This document shows, in pieces, positions 44,337 through 51,914 of a stretch of 64,000 bases of DNA. The translations under genes were made by a program, and so were the position numbers. Source of the stretch: Candidatus Nitrososphaera gargensis Ga9.2 (GTDB taxonomy: Archaea > Thermoproteota > Nitrososphaeria > Nitrososphaerales > Nitrososphaeraceae); the NCBI RefSeq assembly GCF_000303155.1, contig NC_018719.1:62001-126000 (forward strand), read 5' to 3'. The notes below the pieces were generated by a model. It had not been told where the DNA came from. It did not search any database and was given only the letters and a program-made list of their open reading frames with translations. Within the stretch, counting starts at the first letter, position 1. Every line of letters begins with the position of its first letter.

Positions 44337-44352
44337 TATTAGCCTGATGACA
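44337..44352 (+). repeat. 16-bp direct repeat, copy 1
   Basis: TATTAGCCTGATGACA is repeated exactly at 45302-45317. Between the copies lies the membrane-anchored protein gene at 44573-45061. The stretch 44301-44572 otherwise shows no supported gene. Confidence 0.5.
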
Positions 44353-44572
44353 CTACAAAATAGGTTGTTGGTTGCTTACTGGAATACATATGCAAAAACG
44401 GGCCAATATCTTGCTCATAAAGACGTATTTCTGAGAAGTGCTCTTACGAGTCAGGGAATGGCGGAACAGCTATGCAATGATCCGCAACGCCAACGTAACC
44501 GGAAGGGGAACCTCATCCTGTCCATGACATGACAACAGACCAAATACAAGAAAGGATTGAAAGAGGCATTGG

Positions 44573-45061
44573 CTACTGTTGTGTTGTTACTTCCAGCCTT
44601 AAACTTGCGCCGTCTTTTAGAACATAGCCTTCCATATCAGTGATGCGCTCGCCATTGGCGAGGAGGGCAGCTTGCTTGTCTGTCAGATCAAGACCCCAAA
44701 GCTCGAGAAACTCTCCAAACGTGAAAGGCTTCTCTTCATCTTTACTTTCCATGTGGATAAGACCATCAGTTTCATGTGTATGAATTGGCGCAATACCTGC
44801 AACTCCATAACGGCCCAGAGGATGATTCTGATCAATTGGAACTCCAATGTTGGCAGGCACTACTTGTTTTTGGCCATCAAGATAGTATTCGAAGCGAACA
44901 TGATGGTGATAGGCAACCTGTTCCCCATGTGCCATGATCTCAGGCTTTGGTACCTCCCTCGACCCAATTAATGCTATGGCCACAGCTAAAACAGCTACAG
45001 CACCGGCTATGTAATAGATATCCCGTCTCTGAATCTTACCCGGTTTCTTCTTAGCTTTCAA
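44573..45061 (-). CDS. Membrane-anchored protein with HTHETDGLIH motif
   Basis: The 162-residue protein has a basic N-terminus and one membrane helix (about 16-34, YIAGAVAVLAVAIALIGS), so most of it faces outside. The outer domain contains YHHHVRFEYYLDGQKQVV (about 51-68), IGVPIDQNHPLGRYGVAGIA and PIHTHETDGLIHMESKDEEK (about 92-111). Clustered His residues suggest metal binding, possibly copper, but this is inference. The end is a small beta-like part. A TATA-like TATATAAAAT on the minus strand stands about 25 bases before the start. Confidence 0.65.
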   Translation of the reverse strand: MKAKKKPGKIQRRDIYYIAGAVAVLAVAIALIGSREVPKPEIMAHGEQVAYHHHVRFEYYLDGQKQVVPANIGVPIDQNHPLGRYGVAGIAPIHTHETDGLIHMESKDEEKPFTFGEFLELWGLDLTDKQAALLANGERITDMEGYVLKDGASLRLEVTTQQ

Positions 45062-45247
45062 TTTTTCAGCAATCGGTGATATTTTATATACTTAAATCTG
45101 CTTCACAACAAAACTGTTTTTCGAATTAGAAAATCTTTTGCCACAAATGATAAATCGCGCGGTGCGAGCTACGTGTGAGCCTGGAAATTGCCCGCGCCGC
45201 CAGATAACTAAACCCCACTTGGCTGAGGACCACGAGGGAAGAGCTAT

Positions 45248-45261
45248 CTAGCTTAAGCTAG
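45248..45261. other. 14-bp perfect palindrome
   Basis: CTAGCTTAAGCTAG reads the same on both strands. It lies in the 330-base gene-poor stretch between 45062 and 45392, where no other gene is supported. Confidence 0.4.
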
Positions 45262-45301
45262 TATGAAGCTGTGTCCTATAATAACATGCCATCAATGACG
45301 C

Positions 45302-45317
45302 TATTAGCCTGATGACA
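45302..45317 (+). repeat. 16-bp direct repeat, copy 2
   Basis: Exact copy of TATTAGCCTGATGACA found at 44337-44352. The two are 965 bases apart. Confidence 0.5.
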
Positions 45318-45392
45318 GTTTGTTGCAATGCAGCACATAACTAGTGCACTGTACATATGGCAGTTAAGTAACATTTGAACCAGCTTTTAGTC

Positions 45393-45536
45393 ATGTTCCG
45401 GTGCCCAGACTGCGGCGATAGCATGAAGGAGCGCATAGTGATCACCCGGCTTGGAGACATTGATGGGTGGAACTGCGTTTCGTGCGACTCGTTCTACAGC
45501 AAAAAAGATATGAAAAAGGCAATCCTTACACCCTAG
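45393..45536 (+). CDS. Tiny zinc-ribbon protein, 47 aa
   Basis: ATG 45393 opens MFRCPDCGDSMKERIVITRL, then GDIDGWNCVSCDSFYSKKDM and a short tail. The CPDCG...CVSCD pair is a complete single zinc ribbon. No family is recognised, and proteins of this size in archaea often bind nucleic acid or serve as adaptors. Its 3' end overlaps folE by 11 bases in convergent orientation. Confidence 0.65.
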   Translation: MFRCPDCGDSMKERIVITRLGDIDGWNCVSCDSFYSKKDMKKAILTP

Positions 45537-46116
45537 TCATTTCAGACTTGGGGTTGTAGATGAGGGCAAGCACGTGCTCGCGCACCTCCTTCTGCTCCAT
45601 TATGCCCCGGTGCGCTATCGTGGTGATCGAGCTGTCGTTTCGCACGCCGCGCATCTTCATGCAAAGGTGCTCGCCTTCTGCTATCACAAGCGCGCCCTTT
45701 ACGCCCATTCTGACAAGCTCGTCGGCTATCTGCTTTGTAAGCCTCTCCTGTATCTGCAGCCGGCGGGAGTATTTCTCGACCAGCCTCACCAGCTTTGAAA
45801 CGCCAAACACCTTGCCAGATGGCACGTATGCGACATGGATCTTACCAAAGAACGGTAGCATGTGGTGCTCGCACATGCTGTAGAACTGGATGTCCTTTGC
45901 TACCACGGCGTCGGTCTCTTCAGAAAAGCTGACGTCAAGCTCTGCGTCCATCCTGTACCCGCTGAAAATTTCTTCGTACATGTCGGCTATTCTGCTTGGC
46001 GTGCCTGTAAGCCCTTCTCTATCGGGGTTCTCGCCCAGCTCGATCAAAAGCTCCCTTACAAGTTTGGCAATTTTTCTCTTGTTGATCGCTGCTGTCTTTT
46101 CTGCTGTTGTTGTCAT
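45526..46116 (-). CDS. folE: GTP cyclohydrolase I (FolE)
   Basis: The 196-residue enzyme turns GTP into dihydroneopterin triphosphate. Zinc and catalytic motifs: SMCEHHMLPFFGKIHVAYVP (about 80-99; Cys and His ligands) and EGEHLCMKMRGVRN (about 147-160; His and Cys). The central LTGTPSRIADMYEEIFSGY and LQIQERLTKQIADEL are typical. Many archaea use the unrelated MptA instead. Here it leads a minus-strand group after queC and queE, so its product most likely feeds 7-deazaguanine synthesis. Confidence 0.93.
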   Translation of the reverse strand: MTTTAEKTAAINKRKIAKLVRELLIELGENPDREGLTGTPSRIADMYEEIFSGYRMDAELDVSFSEETDAVVAKDIQFYSMCEHHMLPFFGKIHVAYVPSGKVFGVSKLVRLVEKYSRRLQIQERLTKQIADELVRMGVKGALVIAEGEHLCMKMRGVRNDSSITTIAHRGIMEQKEVREHVLALIYNPKSEMTRV

Positions 46117-46126
46117 TTTCTAATTT

Positions 46127-46867
46127 TTACCTGACTCCTATAATCTTGTGCAGCTGCGGCACGACCCTGACCTGATCATACAGGGGGTAGACAGCGTCGT
46201 AAAAGCCAAAAAGCACATCCAATGTTGGCTCGTCGATTTTATAGCTTGGCTGTATTATAAATCCTGCTATCTCGGTTGGTCTGGCTACGCTGAACACCTC
46301 GCGTACAAGTTCCTTGAATTCTTTAAGGCTTGACGAATTTGTTACTACTACTTTGATATAGGTGGTCTTGCCGCCGCTGCCGACTGCAAGCTTGAGGCAG
46401 TCAAGCTCGCTCATCAGCAGGCTGCCGTAGTGCTTTTCATCAACCACCTTCGAGTCCTTCAGCTTGAACTCTACCTTGACAAGGTCGATGTAGGGCAGGA
46501 CCTTGGCAAACCTTGCGGCGTCATAGCAGGCCGATTCCAGAAAAGTCCTGAGGCCCTTTTGCCTGACGAACTTGGCAAGCTCAATCACCGCCTCATGCTG
46601 CACCAGCGGCTCGCCTCCAGTAAAGTTGACCTTGTAGGTGTTGGGGTGTAGGTTCTTTAAGATGAGCTCCTTTGCCTCGTCTATAGAGTAATCAGAGCCG
46701 CTGTCCAGAGGCAGCGCGTAGGGCGTGTCGCACCAATGGCATTTCAGCGGGCACCCAGACAGCCTGACAAACATGGTCTTTGTGCCAAACAGTATGCCCT
46801 CTCCCTCGATGCTAGTGAATATCTCGCTTAGCTTTACCCTTGCGCTTGCTGCGACTTTCTGTTGCAT
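46127..46867 (-). CDS. queE: 7-carboxy-7-deazaguanine synthase (QueE)
   Basis: The 246-residue radical SAM enzyme contracts the pterin ring to carboxy-deazaguanine. CPLKCHWCDT (Cys 39, 43, 46) binds the 4Fe-4S cluster. SEIFTSIEGEGILFGTKTMF (about 14-33) precedes it and NFTGGEPLVQ (about 81-90) gives the SAM-binding GGE. The start codon lies 56 bases inside the queC gene, so the two overlap and are translationally coupled. The folE gene follows 10 bases downstream. Confidence 0.93.
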   Translation of the reverse strand: MQQKVAASARVKLSEIFTSIEGEGILFGTKTMFVRLSGCPLKCHWCDTPYALPLDSGSDYSIDEAKELILKNLHPNTYKVNFTGGEPLVQHEAVIELAKFVRQKGLRTFLESACYDAARFAKVLPYIDLVKVEFKLKDSKVVDEKHYGSLLMSELDCLKLAVGSGGKTTYIKVVVTNSSSLKEFKELVREVFSVARPTEIAGFIIQPSYKIDEPTLDVLFGFYDAVYPLYDQVRVVPQLHKIIGVR

Positions 46868-47564
46868 AATCTGTTTTGTCCTCTATCCGTGCAGTGGTGA
46901 ATGCGTCTTTCCTATTTATACACGATTCGCAACTCCCGCAGTGAAGGTATTTTTTGCCGGCCCTGACGCCATCAGAGTAACAACTCCATGTCTGGAATAT
47001 CTTGTCGCCAAGTACCTTGTAGCCGGCCTTGAGCAGCGCCGGCTTGTCAAGACCCATCACGGCCGGCGACAATACTGTTATCTCTTGCCGCTTGCCGGCA
47101 ATGATGCTATCAGATTCGGCAATGTTGAGCGCCTCGTTTATCGCGTTGACAAACGCCGGCCGGCAATCAGGGTAGTGTGGGATATCGCCGGTATGCGCCC
47201 CGTAGGCGACAACCTTGGCATTGATGCTCATCGCCCACGCGGTAGCTATAGTCAGGAACACTGCGTTGCGTACGGGAACTACTAGGCTCTGCGAAAAGTC
47301 ACGCGACAGCTCTTGCCTGTTATCGGTCAGGGCATTGCTCCTGCCGTAGAGCGATTTCATGAAGCTGATGTCGACCACCTTGTGATCCCTTGCCTTCAGC
47401 ACCTTGGCAAAAAAGCGTGCACGCTCGATTTCACGCTTGGCGCGCTGGCCATAAACAAACGTCAGCAAATAAAGGTCATAGCCGTCGTTGGCTGCAAGCG
47501 ACGCGGCATAGCAGACAGAGTCAAGCCCCCCGCTTACTATGCATACTGCCGCCGGCCTAGTCAA
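46812..47564 (-). CDS. queC: 7-cyano-7-deazaguanine synthase (QueC)
   Basis: The 250-residue ATP-dependent enzyme makes preQ0, the precursor of archaeosine in tRNA. The P-loop is VSGGLDSVC (about 10-18). A zinc site is formed by HCGSCESCINRKDAF (about 212-226), preceded by WSCYSDG. VPVRNAVFLTIATAWAMSIN (about 95-114) and VAYGAHTGD are characteristic. The 3' end overlaps queE by 56 bases. It is the first gene of the queC-queE-folE group. Confidence 0.94.
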   Translation of the reverse strand: MTRPAAVCIVSGGLDSVCYAASLAANDGYDLYLLTFVYGQRAKREIERARFFAKVLKARDHKVVDISFMKSLYGRSNALTDNRQELSRDFSQSLVVPVRNAVFLTIATAWAMSINAKVVAYGAHTGDIPHYPDCRPAFVNAINEALNIAESDSIIAGKRQEITVLSPAVMGLDKPALLKAGYKVLGDKIFQTWSCYSDGVRAGKKYLHCGSCESCINRKDAFTTARIEDKTDYATESRSKRKGKAKRDIH

Positions 47565-47587
47565 TGGCAGAGGTTTGAAAGCGGCGC

Positions 47588-48082
47588 CTATTTTGTGTAT
47601 CTCTCAATGATTTTCCTGTGCTGCGGGTACATTCTAATAAGTTCGTCCCTTTTGCCAAGCTCCCAGTCGCGATAGTCAAAGCCCGGCGATACGGTGCAAC
47701 CAAGCAGGCAGTACGATTTTCTGTTATCAAGCGCTGCAGCGAACCACGTGCCAGCCTTTATGACCACTTGGGGAATGCCACCCTTGCCGCCGATCTTCAC
47801 TTTGGACAGCCTGCCACCGTCCTTGTCGTCTATGGTATAGAGCGTGATCGAGCCGCCAGCGTAGTGGTGCCAGATCTCGTCTGACCTGATCCTATGAAAT
47901 GCAGAAAACTGGTCGCCGGCCAGCATGTAATAGATCGCGGTTGCAATGCTACGCGGTCCGTCAAACCCTTCAACGTTTACCATTGTGTCCGACCTGTATG
48001 TCTGCTTAAAGTAGCCGCCCTCTGAGTGCTTCTCAAGTGCTAGCTTTTTGACCAGCCGTCGTGCCACTTGACTGTTCATCAT
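47588..48082 (-). CDS. Cupin family protein, DUF985-like
   Basis: The 164-residue protein belongs to the cupin_5/DUF985 group: LALEKHSEGGYFKQTYRSDT (about 13-32), TAIYYMLAGDQFSAFHRIRS (about 47-66), DEIWHHYAGGSITLYTID (about 67-84), and LLGCTVSPGFDYRDWELGKR near the end. It is a small beta-barrel; activity is unknown, and a role with sugar nucleotides or metabolite epimerisation is sometimes proposed. The start is MMNSQVARRL at 48082, because the long upstream extension is only the antisense of the GTPase gene. It is divergent from that gene. Confidence 0.85.
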   Translation of the reverse strand: MMNSQVARRLVKKLALEKHSEGGYFKQTYRSDTMVNVEGFDGPRSIATAIYYMLAGDQFSAFHRIRSDEIWHHYAGGSITLYTIDDKDGGRLSKVKIGGKGGIPQVVIKAGTWFAAALDNRKSYCLLGCTVSPGFDYRDWELGKRDELIRMYPQHRKIIERYTK

Positions 48083-48160
48083 CAATAACGCACCAGTATC
48101 GTGCCTGCGTTTTATTAAATCTTGAAAGAAGACATTAATTCGGGCTGGGATAGAACAAGC

Positions 48161-49369
48161 GTGTACTTGATCATAGGCTTGATTGGCAAAGCCAACGTCG
48201 GCAAGTCCACGTTTTTTAACGCGGCTACAGAGCTTGCCGTGCCAGCAGCCAACTATCCCTTTACAACCATCGAACCCAACGTTGGAGTCGCATATGCGAG
48301 GGTCAAGTGCGTCTGCCGCGAATTTGGCGTTCAGGACAATCCTGTGCACTCGATGTGCATCGACGGAAACAGGTTCATCCCAATCAAGCTGGTGGACGTG
48401 GCTGGCTTGGTGCCGGGTGCCCACGCCGGCAAGGGACTTGGCAACAAGTTCCTCGACGATGCAAGGCAAGCAGACGCTCTCATACACGTCGTCGATGCCT
48501 CGGGCACGACGGACAGCAACGGGAGGTCGGTGCCAGCAGGAGCAGGCGACCCGATGTTTGACATCACGTTTGTAGAAGAAGAGTTCGACCTCTGGCTTGC
48601 CGCTCTGATAGGCCGTGACTGGGGCAAGAACACCAGAGAGGCAGAAGGTCTGGGCCAAAAGCTTGAGCAGATGCTTGCAAAGCGGTTGTCCGGCCTTGCG
48701 ATAGGCGAGCCGGTGATAGCAGCCGCAATCCACGCGTCCGGCCTTGCAATGAAAAAGCCGGTGAGCTGGACAGAAGAAGACATACTTGCTTTCTGCAAGA
48801 TACTGCGCGCAAAAGCCAAGCCTTTTGTAATAGCGGCCAACAAGGCCGACCTGCCCTCGGCCGAGGTCAACATCGAGAAGATGAAGTCGGCCGGCCTCGA
48901 AGTGGTCCCGTGCGCGTCAGAAGCCGAGGCGCTCCTGAGAAAGGCGTCAAAAAAGGGCGTGCTCCATTACCTGCCCGGCGACAGCTCGTTTGACGTCAAG
49001 CCCAATGTTGCGCTAAACATACAGCAGCAAAAAGCACTTGACATTGTAAGGACGCTCATGCAAAAGTACGGCTCGACCGGGGTGCAGGAGGCGATCAATA
49101 TCGCCTGCTTCAAGCTCTTACGCATGGTCGCCGTCTACCCTGTGGAAGACGAGTTCAAGCTGGCAGACAAAAAGGGGAACGTCCTACCAGACGTTAGGCT
49201 GTTGCCCGAAGGATCAACTGCAAAAGACCTTGCAGGGACGGTGCACGCCGACCTTGCAAAGGGCTTTTTGTATGCGATCGACGCTAGGACAAAGCAGAGG
49301 ATAGGCGCCGACCACAAGCTGAAAAGCGGCGACGTGATTAAAATAGTGTCTGCAACAAGCAGGGGATAG
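48161..49369 (+). CDS. YchF/OBG-type GTPase (archaeal)
   Basis: The 402-residue TRAFAC GTPase has G1 GKANVGKST (about 9-17), G2/G3 with NYPFTTIEPNVG (about 30-41) and VDVAGLVPGAHAGKGLGNKF, and G4 ANKADLP near residue 227. A C-terminal TGS-like part (about 320-400) ends DVIKIVSATSRG. Its substrates are unknown; YchF relatives bind ATP or ribosomes. The start is set at GTG 48161 (MYLIIGLIGKANVG); the frame is open to 48122. The kae1 gene follows after nine bases in the same direction. Confidence 0.9.
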   Translation: MYLIIGLIGKANVGKSTFFNAATELAVPAANYPFTTIEPNVGVAYARVKCVCREFGVQDNPVHSMCIDGNRFIPIKLVDVAGLVPGAHAGKGLGNKFLDDARQADALIHVVDASGTTDSNGRSVPAGAGDPMFDITFVEEEFDLWLAALIGRDWGKNTREAEGLGQKLEQMLAKRLSGLAIGEPVIAAAIHASGLAMKKPVSWTEEDILAFCKILRAKAKPFVIAANKADLPSAEVNIEKMKSAGLEVVPCASEAEALLRKASKKGVLHYLPGDSSFDVKPNVALNIQQQKALDIVRTLMQKYGSTGVQEAINIACFKLLRMVAVYPVEDEFKLADKKGNVLPDVRLLPEGSTAKDLAGTVHADLAKGFLYAIDARTKQRIGADHKLKSGDVIKIVSATSRG

Positions 49370-49378
49370 GAAAAAAAT

Positions 49379-50380
49379 ATGTTATGCCTTGGGATTGAAA
49401 GCACCGCGCACACATTTGGATGCTCGATAGTCGATTCAAAGGGCAAGGTGCTGTCCGACGAGCGCGACGTCTACAAGGCGCCGGAGGGCAGCGGCATACA
49501 CCCGCGTGAAGCATCGCGCCACCACATGGAAGCCAGTGCTGATGTCTTGCGACAGTCCCTTAAAACTGCCGGTGTTTCAATGAAGGACATCGGCATTGTG
49601 GGCTATTCTGCCGGGCCGGGTCTCGGGCCGTGCCTCCGTGTCGGCGCCGTCGTTGCAAGGACCGTGGCCGGCTTTTACAAAAAGCCGCTGGTGCCGGTCA
49701 ACCATGCCCTAGGGCATCTAGAGCTTGGGGCTATGCTCACCGGTGCTTCAGACCCGCTTGTCCTGCTGGTATCGGGCGGCCACACCATGATACTTGCGTT
49801 CTCTCACGGCCGGTGGCGCGTCTTTGGCGAGACGCTTGATATCACCATCGGCCAGCTGCTTGACCAATTTGGCAGGGCGCTTGGCTTTGCTTCACCATGC
49901 GGCGGCAGGATAGAGCAGCTTGCGGTCCAGTCTGCCGGCAGGTACATGCAGCTGCCTTACATCGTCAAGGGCAACGACGTTTCGTTCTCCGGTCTGCTGA
50001 CGGCCGCGATAAAGCTTGCATCAGACAGGGCAGAGGAGGTGGCGGTGACTGATGCGTGCTACTCGCTCCAAGAGACGGCGTTTGCAATGCTAGCAGAGGC
50101 TGTAGAGCGCGCCCTTTCGTTCACTGGCAAGAAAGAGATGATGATAGTGGGCGGAGTAGCCGCAAACAAGAGGCTTGCAGAGATGCTTGAAGCGGCGTGC
50201 AGCCGCCAGGGAGCCAAGCTGTTTGTTTGCCCGTTGAAATTTGCAGGCGACAATGGCGCCCAGATCGCGTGGACCGCCATCCTGGAATATCAGGTCACGA
50301 AAAGGCATGTCAAGGTGGAAGAGTCATTTGTGCAGCAATCATGGCGGCTTGATACAGTGGACATCAGCTGGCGCCGGTGA
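49379..50380 (+). CDS. kae1: KEOPS subunit Kae1, tRNA t6A synthesis
   Basis: The 333-residue ASKHA-fold protein transfers threonylcarbamoyl to A37 of ANN-decoding tRNAs. Signatures: LGIESTAHTFGCSIVDSKGK (about 4-23), the iron-binding HxxxH-like HPREASRHHMEAS (about 41-53), VGYSAGPGLGPCLRVG (about 72-87), and the nucleotide-binding VSGGHTMIL and KFAGDNGAQI (about 288-297). The Bud32 kinase is encoded separately 337 bases downstream rather than fused as in some archaea. The 3' end overlaps the PH-like gene by 17 bases. Confidence 0.95.
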   Translation: MLCLGIESTAHTFGCSIVDSKGKVLSDERDVYKAPEGSGIHPREASRHHMEASADVLRQSLKTAGVSMKDIGIVGYSAGPGLGPCLRVGAVVARTVAGFYKKPLVPVNHALGHLELGAMLTGASDPLVLLVSGGHTMILAFSHGRWRVFGETLDITIGQLLDQFGRALGFASPCGGRIEQLAVQSAGRYMQLPYIVKGNDVSFSGLLTAAIKLASDRAEEVAVTDACYSLQETAFAMLAEAVERALSFTGKKEMMIVGGVAANKRLAEMLEAACSRQGAKLFVCPLKFAGDNGAQIAWTAILEYQVTKRHVKVEESFVQQSWRLDTVDISWRR

Positions 50381-50684
50381 GCTGCTTTATCTGGCGCTCC
50401 CACTTGCCGTTGTTAAATACGCCGAATTTGTAGGTCTTGTCGCCTGACACGACAACCAACTTTTTCACAAGGAACCCTTCGGCCCTGACAGACGATATCT
50501 TGTTTAGCGGGATATCGACGACAACCTCGCCTTCCTTTTTCGACAGTGTAGCCATCCTGCCCTGCGTCTTTTGGAACACCAGCCTGCGGTCCGTAAGAAA
50601 AAGAAAGCCACTTCTCAGCTTGTCCTCGGCGCAGTCCTCATCAAGGATCACCTTTTCGCCGGGAGCCGGCTCGAAACTCACCAC
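50364..50684 (-). CDS. PH/GRAM-like small protein
   Basis: The 106-residue protein reads EKVILDEDCAEDKLRSGFLF, then LTDRRLVFQKTQGRMATLSK and VVDIPLNKISSVRAEGFLVK. This run of beta strands with LTDRRLVF matches the bacterial-type PH or GRAM fold. No catalytic site or membrane segment is visible. It is antisense between kae1 and bud32 and shares a 33-base divergent gap with bud32. A link to KEOPS is suggested only by position. Confidence 0.65.
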   Translation of the reverse strand: MVSFEPAPGEKVILDEDCAEDKLRSGFLFLTDRRLVFQKTQGRMATLSKKEGEVVVDIPLNKISSVRAEGFLVKKLVVVSGDKTYKFGVFNNGKWERQIKQLTGAS

Positions 50685-50685
50685 A

Positions 50686-50693
50686 TTTTTATC
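50686..50693 (+). promoter_or_regulatory. TATA-like box for bud32
   Basis: TTTTTATC ends about 25 bases before the TTG start at 50718, fitting a leaderless transcript. It falls in the 33-base gap between the divergent PH-like and bud32 genes. Confidence 0.4.
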
Positions 50694-50717
50694 TCCAATC
50701 CACAGGCTATATTACTA

Positions 50718-51338
50718 TTGCAGCAGCCGAGGCTGGTTAAAAAGGGCGCAGAGGCAGATATCTACCTCGTAGAATGGGGCGGGAAAAAGGCAGTCTCGAA
50801 GGTACGGACCCCCAAGCCGTACAGGCATCGAGAGCTGGACGCGGCCATAAGGAAGCACAGGACTATACATGAAGCCAATTTCATGTCCGCAGCCAAGGCT
50901 GCCGGGGTCATGACGCCGTTTGTGCATTTCGTCGACCCTGTAAACGCCGAAATAATAATGCAGTTTGTGGAAGGCGAAAATGTCAGGGACTCGATAACGC
51001 CTAGCCTCTGCTACGAAATGGGTCGCTATGCCGCCATGCTGCACGCAAGCAACATCATCCACGGCGACCTGACCACTTCAAACTTTATCACAAGCAAAAA
51101 GCAGCAGCTTGTCCTGCTTGACTTTGGCCTGTCATATTATTCAGAGCGCAAGGAAGACATAGCCACCGACATCCGACTGATAAAGGAGGTCTTTACCAGC
51201 GCGCACATTGCTGTCAAAAAGGCGTTCCCAAGCTTTGTCGGGGGATATGCAAGCGTCGCCGGAAAGAATCGGACAGACAAGATCTTGGAAAACGTAAAGG
51301 AAATAGAGCAGCGCGGCAGGTATGCGCGGGTGGTCTGA
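50718..51338 (+). CDS. bud32: KEOPS kinase Bud32
   Basis: The 206-residue atypical RIO/piD261 kinase starts at TTG 50718 with MQQPRLVKKGAEADIYLVEW, the glycine-poor nucleotide loop of Bud32. Conserved parts are RHRELDAAIRKHRTIHEANF (about 35-54), the catalytic HGDLTTSNFI (about 118-127), and LLDFGLSY (about 137-144, DFG). The frame is open further upstream, but that region is antisense to the PH-like gene. It is part of the KEOPS complex with Kae1. The HAM1 gene begins 10 bases downstream, so they share a transcript. Confidence 0.93.
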   Translation: MQQPRLVKKGAEADIYLVEWGGKKAVSKVRTPKPYRHRELDAAIRKHRTIHEANFMSAAKAAGVMTPFVHFVDPVNAEIIMQFVEGENVRDSITPSLCYEMGRYAAMLHASNIIHGDLTTSNFITSKKQQLVLLDFGLSYYSERKEDIATDIRLIKEVFTSAHIAVKKAFPSFVGGYASVAGKNRTDKILENVKEIEQRGRYARVV

Positions 51339-51348
51339 TTAGATTATC

Positions 51349-51903
51349 ATGCGAGCCGTGACCTTTGCAAGCACCAACCAGAACAAGTACCGAGAAGTCC
51401 AGTCGATCCTCTCGGCTTATGGAATTTCTGTAGACTTTGCGCAGGTAAACCCGGTCGAGATCCAATCAGACTCGCTTGAAGAGATTGCACGTGAAAAGGC
51501 AAAGAGCGCGTTTTCACAGGTCGGCAGGGCGGTAATAGTCGAAGACGATGGCCTGTTTATCGACATGTTGAAAGGCTTTCCGGGCCAGTACTCGTCGCAC
51601 GCGTTCAAGACCCTTGGAAACGCCGGCATCATGAAGCTGCTTGAAGGGTCGGCCGACAGGTCAGCGTCATTCCGGTCCCTGATAGCGTTCTATGATGGCA
51701 AGAGCCTATCAATATCGGAAGGGAGGGTTGACGGCAGGATATCGGACAGGATAGCAGAGGGCGGCTGGGGCTACGACCCGATATTCGTCCCTGATGGCAC
51801 TGATCTGACGTTTGCAGAGCTGAAAGAAAAAAAGAATGAGTACTCTCACCGCAAGAAAGCGCTTGACAACTTTGCACAGTGGTACAAGCATACGGTGCCC
51901 TAG
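51349..51903 (+). CDS. XTP/dITP diphosphatase (HAM1/RdgB family)
   Basis: The 184-residue house-cleaning enzyme hydrolyses non-canonical purine triphosphates. The start MRAVTFASTNQNKYREVQSI contains the family's SxNxxK motif. VIVEDDGLFIDMLKGFPGQY (about 63-82) and GGWGYDPIFVPDG (about 142-154), with DLTFAELKEKKNEYSHRKKA, complete the active site. It follows bud32 by 10 bases. Convergent to the Taw1 gene, with 11 bases between the stops. Confidence 0.93.
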   Translation: MRAVTFASTNQNKYREVQSILSAYGISVDFAQVNPVEIQSDSLEEIAREKAKSAFSQVGRAVIVEDDGLFIDMLKGFPGQYSSHAFKTLGNAGIMKLLEGSADRSASFRSLIAFYDGKSLSISEGRVDGRISDRIAEGGWGYDPIFVPDGTDLTFAELKEKKNEYSHRKKALDNFAQWYKHTVP

Positions 51904-51914
51904 CATCCAAAGAG

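Noticed and set aside
48083-48733. N-terminal extension of the cupin gene to 48733
   Set aside because: The extension is the exact antisense of the GTPase 5' part. The cupin family starts near MMNSQVARRL.
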